Assembly: GCA_002295705.1 (NCBI GenBank) | Contig: DBHP01000013.1 | Span: 1-14,741 of the forward strand | Length of the DNA stretch: 14,741 bases | Reading direction: 5' to 3' | Origin: Candidatus Neomicrothrix sp. UBA825 | Lineage (GTDB): Bacteria; Actinomycetota; Acidimicrobiia; Acidimicrobiales; UBA8592 | In this document: one piece after another, positions 7,431-13,485 of the stretch | Numbering within the stretch: the first letter of the stretch is position 1 | How the letters are laid out: each line of letters opens with the position of its first letter | Notes under the pieces: generated by a model | What the model saw: the letters and a program-made list of their open reading frames with translations, nothing else | Database searches by the model: none | What the model was told of the DNA's origin: nothing | Made by a program: the position numbers and the translations under genes

Positions 7431-8534
7431 TTAATCAGTCGGAAAAGTTGATGCACGGTCAGTCAAGCCAAACTTCTCGAACCTGCCCCAGAATCCATGC
7501 TCATATAACCCGTAACCGACATAATCATCGTATTCGAAGCGGCCAACATGATCTACGATCCCATATTGGCCTATCCCTGATATTGATGAAACATCATTAA
7601 CAAGTCCCTGAACTACGACGTCCGGCCCTTGATACATTCCATGACGCCAATCTTCCTCAATGCCATATCCAGTTCCCATAGCTACATAGTTTGCTAACAA
7701 AGGAGTGCACTTCATACTAATTTTAGCCTTTGGAAAATGAATCACAGAACCACTCAACATCCTCGTCCCAGGAACTAGTTCATGTTCATATTCTGGACGT
7801 CCTAGCCATTCGTTAGGCTTATCCGGATCATGCCAAACTCGCATAGCCTCCTCTAGCTCGCGAATTCCCTCATTGGTTTCCTGTAGCATGTAAATAATTG
7901 AATGATCCTTGAAGTCAACTGGGTAATAGTTCCATAATCCTTCCATAACAGATACACCTTGACGGATGCCATCAGATTCCTTTTCTCCAACAGGCCTCAC
8001 GCCCCAAGAGCGATCTCGACTACCCCCCCAACTTTCAGGTGAAATATCCCAGCTATGATCCGGAGTATGTAAATGCCCTGTCCAGCGCCCAAGTTGAGCG
8101 AACCTCATAGTATCAAAAACTACCTTTCCCTCTCTTCTAAGGTATTGTCGAGGTTCCTCAAGAGGGTGATGTGACGCAGTCCACGTGACATCCAAATCGA
8201 TACCCCATTCATTCGGCTCGCATTTAACGCGCAACGATTTAAGCGGATCTAAAATCTCAATTGATATCGGACCAACCTTCAGTTCAGATCTATCGTGGAG
8301 TGGTCGAGAAGCTCGAATGACACGGTGCTTATCTTTGGTTCCTACTGCTACGAAAGCATCCGTAACCCCCAAATTTGGATACTGCCCCAAACCGAAAATC
8401 GTCATGACCTCGTCAGAAGAGCCGTGAAGATTAAAATAATAACGGTCGTAGAAGTTCCTATCACTAGTCGCTGGGTGTCGAATATATTCTGCGGTCTGAT
8501 GAACTGGGTAATCATCCCATGAAGATACGGACAT
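7431..8534 (-). CDS. Conserved protein, DUF7064/DUF7065-like (AttH/CrtC-like fold suspected)
   Basis: Function unknown. With the start at 8534 the protein has 367 aa, no signal peptide and no membrane segment. Two strongly patterned blocks stand out: HQT followed by SDRNFYDRYYFN (about residues 12-35) and WGGSRDRSWGVRPVGE (169-184). The sequence is rich in Trp, Tyr and Arg. I recall these blocks from actinobacterial proteins found near lipid and steroid genes and now assigned to DUF7064/7065, with a lipocalin-like fold related to AttH and hydroxyneurosporene synthase; this is memory, not a search. I chose ATG 8534 because AAGGAG stands just upstream (4-base spacing). An in-frame ATG at 8579 would add 15 residues but lacks a clear Shine-Dalgarno. 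It lies downstream of the HAD gene on the same strand. Confidence 0.75.
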   Translation of the reverse strand: MSVSSWDDYPVHQTAEYIRHPATSDRNFYDRYYFNLHGSSDEVMTIFGLGQYPNLGVTDAFVAVGTKDKHRVIRASRPLHDRSELKVGPISIEILDPLKSLRVKCEPNEWGIDLDVTWTASHHPLEEPRQYLRREGKVVFDTMRFAQLGRWTGHLHTPDHSWDISPESWGGSRDRSWGVRPVGEKESDGIRQGVSVMEGLWNYYPVDFKDHSIIYMLQETNEGIRELEEAMRVWHDPDKPNEWLGRPEYEHELVPGTRMLSGSVIHFPKAKISMKCTPLLANYVAMGTGYGIEEDWRHGMYQGPDVVVQGLVNDVSSISGIGQYGIVDHVGRFEYDDYVGYGLYEHGFWGRFEKFGLTDRASTFPTD

Positions 8535-8619
8535 ACTTCTCCTTATGTAGTCAACGTATAGCATATTCGGAGAATTCATTGACCTAAAATTTGGAAACTA
8601 AGATCTACTCTGGCCGGGA

Positions 8620-9426
8620 TTAGAGAAAATGTGAAACCTGAGACCATCCTCCGATGTCAGGAGGAGGAATAACGTGGTCGGCAATATCTATAAGTCTCTT
8701 TTCAGCGCCAGTAACAACAATTGATGTATCTGCATGGGTTAACATCTCTATGTCATTTCCGGCATCACCAACAGTAACGATTCGGGATGGCGAAAAGTTC
8801 GTATATTCACACCACTGAATTATCCCAGACCACTTTGAAATGTTGAATGGTTGCACGGTCAATGAGTAGTCATCAAATATTTGGTCCTTATACAGGGAGG
8901 GATTAGCGAATCCGCTGTCACTGAGATCCTTTGAAACTTCTTCTAGGTTCTCCTTTGGCATGCCAAGAATACAAAAGTTGAGAATATCTAACCGTTGCAA
9001 GTAACTATCCAAATCTGGCACCATGATAAGGTCTGGTCCGATTGCCTCAAGATGCCCTTTACTAGTAGTCGGGTTACATGCATAAACGTAACTATCGTCG
9101 GCATAAAGAGTTGGAGAAAGGCCATATTTATCAAAAATCTTGAGAATCTCAATACTTTCTTTATGTGAAAAACCAACTGAAAATAATCTCTTTTGAATAG
9201 CGAAGTCGTAACACAAAGAACCGTTAAGTAGAAGACAAGGAACTCGCCAACCAAACTTGGCAAAAGTATCTGCAACAATACGAAAGCGTCGTCCTGTTGC
9301 AATCAAAATAGTCACTCCATTATTTTGTATTTGTTCAAATGCTTTTAAAGATTTCTGGTGGCACAACTCACCATTAAACCAGAGTGTCCCATCAAGATCA
9401 GTCACAAGTAATTGTTGGTTATCCAA
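8620..9426 (-). CDS. HAD-superfamily hydrolase, Cof/IIB type phosphatase
   Basis: A 268-aa soluble protein with all four HAD motifs. Motif I is DLDGTL, with nucleophile D10 and acid/base D12. Motif II is IATGRR (T44). Motif III is K198 in NISKWSG. Motif IV is VGDAGNDIEML (D221, D225). The large insert between motifs II and III (about 80-190) is the C2B-type cap of Cof/YbiV-like sugar-phosphate phosphatases, so a small phosphorylated metabolite is the expected substrate, not identifiable here. The reading frame starts with TTG (9426-9424), preceded by AGGTGA and GGAG; no upstream ATG fits. It is divergent from the DUF35 gene across 64 bp and lies 85 bp upstream of the DUF7064/7065-like gene, perhaps in one transcript. 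Confidence 0.85.
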   Translation of the reverse strand: MDNQQLLVTDLDGTLWFNGELCHQKSLKAFEQIQNNGVTILIATGRRFRIVADTFAKFGWRVPCLLLNGSLCYDFAIQKRLFSVGFSHKESIEILKIFDKYGLSPTLYADDSYVYACNPTTSKGHLEAIGPDLIMVPDLDSYLQRLDILNFCILGMPKENLEEVSKDLSDSGFANPSLYKDQIFDDYSLTVQPFNISKWSGIIQWCEYTNFSPSRIVTVGDAGNDIEMLTHADTSIVVTGAEKRLIDIADHVIPPPDIGGWSQVSHFL

Positions 9427-9469
9427 AATTCACCTAATCTCCAAAGCGTTGTTTCTGCAAACTACACAA

Positions 9470-9484
9470 TAGATCATCTACAAT
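9470..9484 (+). promoter_or_regulatory. Candidate leaderless promoter of the DUF35-thiolase-crotonase operon
   Basis: TACAAT (9479-9484) ends six bases before the ATG at 9491, and there is no Shine-Dalgarno. This is the same geometry as at aroC and suggests transcription from the A of the ATG. A short palindrome, TAGAT-C-ATCTA (9470-9480), overlaps the upstream edge of the hexamer and could be a repressor site, but its arms are only 5 bp. No convincing -35 box is present. Confidence 0.4.
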
Positions 9485-9490
9485 ACAAAC

Positions 9491-9940
9491 ATGTCAAAGA
9501 ATCGTATCCCAGCAGTAGATGGCATGTTCACAATGGATTTTGAAAATCCTCAACTTATTGGTGGAAGAAGCAAACGCACAGGTAGCTATTACTTTCCGAA
9601 AGATTTAAGTGGTTCGGATCCTGCAGGAGGAGAAAGTGGGGACCGTGAAGAAGTATTCCTTTCAACAGTTGGAACTATCTGGAGTTACACAACTGCCAGT
9701 TACCCTCCTGCTCTGCCTTACCAGTTAGTTGAGCCCTTCGAGCCTTTTGTTATTGGCGCTGTGGAACTGGAGAAAGAGAATATTGTTGTATGTGGACAAA
9801 TGATGCCTGGAATAGAAATTGGTGACATCAATGTTGGAACCAAAGTGAAGCTAGCATTGGACGTTCTATATGAGGACGAAGAAACAGAACACATTGTCTG
9901 GAAATGGGACTTACTGGGAGAGGTGAGAAGTGACAACTAG
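9491..9940 (+). CDS. DUF35 OB-fold protein (acyl-CoA-associated thiolase partner), zinc ribbon degenerate
   Basis: A 149-aa soluble protein of the DUF35/OB-fold family, typical partners of SCPx/Ltp-type thiolase-fold enzymes. In ChsH2 a DUF35 domain binds the aldolase Ltp2. Residues 20-50 correspond to the N-terminal zinc ribbon, recognisable from the PQLIGGRSKRTGSYYFP frame. The cysteines expected near 27, 30 and 40-45 are replaced by Ser, Thr, Gly and Pro; the only cysteine is C101. Residues 52-130 form the OB fold, with a TVGTIWSYTTA strand and a PFVIGAVELE strand. The 3' end overlaps the next gene by 11 bp, so translation is probably coupled and the two proteins probably form a complex. 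The ATG at 9491 appears leaderless. Confidence 0.8.
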   Translation: MSKNRIPAVDGMFTMDFENPQLIGGRSKRTGSYYFPKDLSGSDPAGGESGDREEVFLSTVGTIWSYTTASYPPALPYQLVEPFEPFVIGAVELEKENIVVCGQMMPGIEIGDINVGTKVKLALDVLYEDEETEHIVWKWDLLGEVRSDN

Positions 9941-11126
9941 TGAAATAGCTGTACTCGGTGTTGGGATGCACAAATGGGGTAAATTTCCAGGGAAGACGTT
10001 TGTTGATATTGGGGTAGAAGCTGCAAGAAATGCACTCGACGACTCCGGAGTCGAATGGGATGAGATCCAATTTTTATCTGGAGCCAATACAGTCCGAAAC
10101 GGATATCCGGGGTGGGTCTCCGCATCTACATTTGCTAACGCATTAGGATTTCAGGGATGCCAAATAGCCTCAAGTTACGCTGCGTGCGCCTCTGGTGCTA
10201 CTGCATTGTCCATCGCCAGATCACAAATCCTCTCAGGTATATGCGATGTAGCTCTCGTAATTGGAGCAGACCAAGTAGCTAAAGGAATGTTCGCACCAGT
10301 TCCGGGAGATCGTCCCAATGATGTTGATTGGTTGCGCTTTAGACTTATGGGTTTATCCAACCCTGCTTATTTCGGAATGTTCGCACGAAGAAGAATGGCT
10401 CTTTACGGAGACACTCAAGATGATTTTGCAGCTGTTAAAGTAAAGAACTCAGAACATGGATCGAGTAATCCAAACGCACGATATGCAAAAGTGTTCTCCA
10501 TTGATGATGTGAACGCATCGCCTGTGGTTGCTGACCCGCTTCGCCTTCTAGAAATTTGTTCAACGAGTGATGGCGGTGCTGCGCTAGTAGTCTCAAGCCT
10601 TGACTACGCTAAGAAAAGAGGCATCAAAGACCCTGTTAAAATTGCAGGAATTTCTACAGTCAGCCCAACCTACCCAAATGCAATTATTGATATGCCATAT
10701 TTCGCATCCGACTCTTGGCACTCTGTCGGCGATCAGCACCATACTTTCAAGAATCAGATAGCACGCCATGCATATAGAGAAGCGGGAATCACCCCTTCAG
10801 ATCTGGATTTCGCAGAAGTTTATGATCTAAGTTCAGCATACGAGCTTGATTGGTATGAGCACATAGGTCTCTGTGAGCGAGGTGAGGCCAGAAATCTTCT
10901 ACATAGTGGCGACACCAGGATAGGGGGTAAAGTACCAATAAATCCCTCCGGCGGTCTAGGAGCATTTGGTGAAGCCATACCTGCGCAAGCAATTGCCCAG
11001 GTCTGCGAGCTAACTTGGCAGCTAAGAGGACAGGCAGCGGGTCGACAGGTAGAAAACGCACAGATTGGTATGTCAATCAACTATGGAATGTTCGGACACG
11101 GTAGTTCGGTCATAGCAAGGATATAA
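9930..11126 (+). CDS. Thiolase-fold protein, SCPx/lipid-transfer (Ltp) type
   Basis: A 398-aa thiolase-superfamily protein, the usual size. The nucleophilic cysteine is C86 in YAACASGATAL. The motif that is HDCF in SCP2 thiolases is YDLS here (298-301, EVYDLSSAYE). The usual GHP histidine segment near the C terminus is FGEAIPAQ (346-353), so the standard His general base is missing. The sequence closes with NYGMFGHGSSV. These changes recall actinobacterial Ltp proteins, some of which (Ltp2 with its DUF35 partner) cleave steroid side chains by retro-aldol reaction rather than thiolysis. Translation starts at GTG 9930 inside the end of the DUF35 gene, with GGGAG and GAGGTGAG upstream. Acyl-CoA substrate unknown. 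The EchA20-like gene follows after 1 bp. Confidence 0.85.
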   Translation: MTTSEIAVLGVGMHKWGKFPGKTFVDIGVEAARNALDDSGVEWDEIQFLSGANTVRNGYPGWVSASTFANALGFQGCQIASSYAACASGATALSIARSQILSGICDVALVIGADQVAKGMFAPVPGDRPNDVDWLRFRLMGLSNPAYFGMFARRRMALYGDTQDDFAAVKVKNSEHGSSNPNARYAKVFSIDDVNASPVVADPLRLLEICSTSDGGAALVVSSLDYAKKRGIKDPVKIAGISTVSPTYPNAIIDMPYFASDSWHSVGDQHHTFKNQIARHAYREAGITPSDLDFAEVYDLSSAYELDWYEHIGLCERGEARNLLHSGDTRIGGKVPINPSGGLGAFGEAIPAQAIAQVCELTWQLRGQAAGRQVENAQIGMSINYGMFGHGSSVIARI

Positions 11127-11127
11127 G

Positions 11128-11880
11128 ATGACAATAAATTACGATATAAACGATAAAGGCGTACTGGAAGTTGTAATGGAGAATCCACCAGTTAACGCAT
11201 TAGGCATAGCAGATACAGAGCAATTAGCGAGCATATTTGAATCAGTCTCAAGAAATCCTGATATAAAGGCGGCGATATTAACGGCGGTGGGAAAAGGTTT
11301 TTGCGCAGGAGTCGACATTAAAGAAATAGAAAACCTACCAGCAAACGAGGGAATACTACGAATAAATAAATCTTGCTATGATGCTTTCGCTTCAGTTTAT
11401 GAGTGCGCCGTACCAGTTATCGTAGCCGTTAACGACTTTTGCCTTGGTAGTGGGGTCGGTCTCGCAGGTGCGGCCGATATCGTTGTAGCTGCAGAAGGTG
11501 CGCAATTCGGACTTCCAGAAGTTGATAATGGAGCATTAGGTGCCCTAACACACTTAACACGTCTTGTCCCTCAGCAAAGAGCCAGGCAGATGCTTTATAC
11601 CTGTGAAACTGCAGGAGCTGAGGAACTAAAAGACTATGGAACTGTCTACGAGGTTGTTCCCCTTAAAGAGCTACTAACTTTGGCGAGAAAAATCGCTAAC
11701 AAAATAGTTTCAAAACCTTCAAAGACTATTCGAGCCGCTAAAGAATCTGCTAACGGCATCGAACTAGTGAATATTCGGAATAGCTATAGATTCGAGCAAG
11801 GTTTTACATACGAACTCAATCTTGCGGGTGAAGGCGAGAAGGCCCGGCAAGCATTCATTGACGGTAAGCGGAACACATAA
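11128..11880 (+). CDS. Crotonase-family protein resembling EchA20 (steroid-ring acyl-CoA hydrolase)
   Basis: A 250-aa enoyl-CoA hydratase/isomerase-fold protein. Oxyanion-hole segments are GFCAGVDIKE (57-66) and CLGSGVGLAG (105-114); the acid at the catalytic position is E131 in FGLPEVDNGALGA. The last block, the YECAVPVI stretch (91-98) and SYRFEQGFTYELNLAG near the C terminus (219-234) closely match what I remember of mycobacterial EchA20. That enzyme hydrolyses a C-C bond in one of the last two steroid rings as the CoA thioester. The similarity is from memory and needs a search; a generic hydratase is the alternative. The ATG is 1 bp after the thiolase stop, with AAGGAT overlapping the end of that gene, so it belongs to the same operon. 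Confidence 0.8.
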   Translation: MTINYDINDKGVLEVVMENPPVNALGIADTEQLASIFESVSRNPDIKAAILTAVGKGFCAGVDIKEIENLPANEGILRINKSCYDAFASVYECAVPVIVAVNDFCLGSGVGLAGAADIVVAAEGAQFGLPEVDNGALGALTHLTRLVPQQRARQMLYTCETAGAEELKDYGTVYEVVPLKELLTLARKIANKIVSKPSKTIRAAKESANGIELVNIRNSYRFEQGFTYELNLAGEGEKARQAFIDGKRNT

Positions 11881-11904
11881 AACAATTAGATCTATCACAT
11901 CAAT

Positions 11905-11936
11905 CTGACCTGACAAAGAAATCGGTGTATTCTTTG
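11905..11936 (+). promoter_or_regulatory. Candidate promoter and inverted-repeat operator for the ABC transporter genes
   Basis: CTGACC (11905-11910) and TATTCT (11928-11933), 17 bp apart, form a weak promoter that would start near 11940, 25 bp before the lipoprotein ATG. A perfect 7-bp inverted repeat, CAAAGAA (11914-11920) and TTCTTTG (11930-11936) with a 9-bp spacer, covers the promoter spacer and the -10 box. It lacks a T-run, so it looks like a dimeric repressor site rather than a terminator. The GGGGGATT just before the ATG (11957-11964) serves as ribosome binding site, with short spacing. Confidence 0.4.
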
Positions 11937-11964
11937 ACTAATAAAAATCACAAATCGGGGGATT

Positions 11965-13476
11965 ATGCGAAGACACATAAAAGCGCTATCAATAGTTACT
12001 GTTTTATTACTTCTCTCAGTCGCATGTGGAGGTGGTAGCGATCGCGATGCGGCAGGAAATAATCCAACAAGTGAAAGTTCGAGCTCCGAAACAGAAAGCT
12101 CACGTGAATCATCGGCAGAAACAGCAGAGCAAGGTAGTGCACCAGTAGAAAGCGAATCGTCATCAAGCTCCTCGACAAATCCTAACGAAAATGAAGAAAC
12201 TTCCGTTGACCCGCCAGAAACTGAATATGAAATGTTCGGTGACATCGTGTGGCCCTGCAACCCAGGAACAGCAACAGGCGCAACAGATCAAGGAGTCACT
12301 GACACAAGTATTTTAATCGGTGGTGGAGATGACCGTGGCTATGCTGCATCCCTAGGCTTAAATATTACCCAAACTGATACGCTCAAAGCTTTTGTAGAAA
12401 AATGCAACGATTTAGGAGGAATCAATGGAAGGGAAGTCCTGGTCGAATTATACGATGCAAAAATCTTTGAAGTTAGTAATGTCTGGCTAGATGCCTGTCC
12501 AAGAATGTTCATGATGGTGGCAGAGGGTTTCGCAGTTGATTCTCTAGGTGAAGAAACAAGAGTCCAATGCGAACTGGCGCATATACCCACTTATACAGTT
12601 AGCGCAGCCGCCGCACACGGACCAATGATGATACAACCAGTACCTAACCCCTCAGACCGCAATCCATTATCAATGGCTTCCTACATTGCAGAGACGTACC
12701 CCGACGCAATAGCAAAATCTGCAACTATGTTTGGAAACTTTGCCGCAACGATTGAGACAAAGGATAAAACTTTATCTTCGTACCCTCCACTTGGATTCGA
12801 ATTCATAGCAAACCTTGAATACAACATTGTCGGAGAGGACGACTGGACTCCATTTGTCCTAGAATTAAAGAACGCTGGAGTAAAACATATCTATTTCACA
12901 GGAACGTGTTTACCGAACTATCAAGCATTTCGCTCAGCAGCATCTGTTAATGGATTTGATGCCATCTACACTACCGATGCTAATTTCTATGAAAATAGTT
13001 GCCGAGAAGCGAATGACGATGGAGTGATGAATAATACCTATGTGCGTATGGCTTTCATACCATTTGAAGAACGCAACTATTCTCCAGGAGTCAATGACTA
13101 TCTGGAGATTATGGAAGAGAAGGGCGGGGAAATAGCATTGCTAGGAATGCAGGCCGCCTCAGCGTTCCTTCTTTGGGCAACAGCGGCAAAAGCTTGCGGA
13201 TCTGATTTGACCAGATCATGTGTTCTGGAGGAAGCAGCAAAGATTGATGAGTGGTCAGGTGGAGGCATGCATGTGGCGAGCGACCCTGGGGTAAACGAAC
13301 CGCCGCCATGCGGAATTGTGATTGAATTAGTCGGAACTGCATACGAACGTATCTTCCCAAGTGAACCAGGAACCTATGAATGTAATGAAAGTTGGAACGC
13401 TGGTTTTACTAATAGGTGGACGGACGATGCAGAACTGGATGAGAACAGAGTTTCGCAAAAATTCACTACTGAGTAG
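11965..13476 (+). CDS. LivK-type ABC transporter substrate-binding lipoprotein
   Basis: A 503-aa exported solute receptor (periplasmic-binding-protein type 1 fold, Peripla_BP_6-like). It opens with a basic n-region (MRRHIKA), a hydrophobic core and a lipobox ending SVAC, with C21 as the lipidated cysteine followed by GGGSD. Residues 22-75 are a low-complexity Ser/Glu/Thr/Asn-rich tether without secondary-structure signs. The binding domain begins near 90 with the family-like pattern GVTDTSILIGG, then NDLGGINGREV. Ten cysteines follow C21 in the mature part, an even number that could form disulfides outside the membrane. The permease gene starts 9 bp after the stop, confirming the transport role. 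Ligand unknown: Liv-type receptors take branched amino acids, amides, urea or aromatic and alicyclic acids, and the upstream acyl-CoA genes favour a carboxylic acid. Confidence 0.85.
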   Translation: MRRHIKALSIVTVLLLLSVACGGGSDRDAAGNNPTSESSSSETESSRESSAETAEQGSAPVESESSSSSSTNPNENEETSVDPPETEYEMFGDIVWPCNPGTATGATDQGVTDTSILIGGGDDRGYAASLGLNITQTDTLKAFVEKCNDLGGINGREVLVELYDAKIFEVSNVWLDACPRMFMMVAEGFAVDSLGEETRVQCELAHIPTYTVSAAAAHGPMMIQPVPNPSDRNPLSMASYIAETYPDAIAKSATMFGNFAATIETKDKTLSSYPPLGFEFIANLEYNIVGEDDWTPFVLELKNAGVKHIYFTGTCLPNYQAFRSAASVNGFDAIYTTDANFYENSCREANDDGVMNNTYVRMAFIPFEERNYSPGVNDYLEIMEEKGGEIALLGMQAASAFLLWATAAKACGSDLTRSCVLEEAAKIDEWSGGGMHVASDPGVNEPPPCGIVIELVGTAYERIFPSEPGTYECNESWNAGFTNRWTDDAELDENRVSQKFTTE

Positions 13477-13485
13477 CACATTAAA

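Noticed and set aside
8535..8579. Longer start (ATG 8579) for the DUF7064/7065-like gene
   Set aside because: It lacks a Shine-Dalgarno, while ATG 8534 has AAGGAG just upstream and begins close to the conserved block.
9442..9451. CAAAGCGTTG near-palindrome in the divergent gap
   Set aside because: Imperfect (one mismatched pair in 5-bp arms) and too short to separate from chance; it does not match the KstR or KstR2 site patterns I remember.
11895..12260. 121-codon open frame on the minus strand opposite the lipoprotein 5' end
   Set aside because: It is the antisense of the Ser/Glu-rich tether and signal peptide. Its composition is Ser/Leu low-complexity and it covers the promoter region, with no ribosome binding site or family resemblance.
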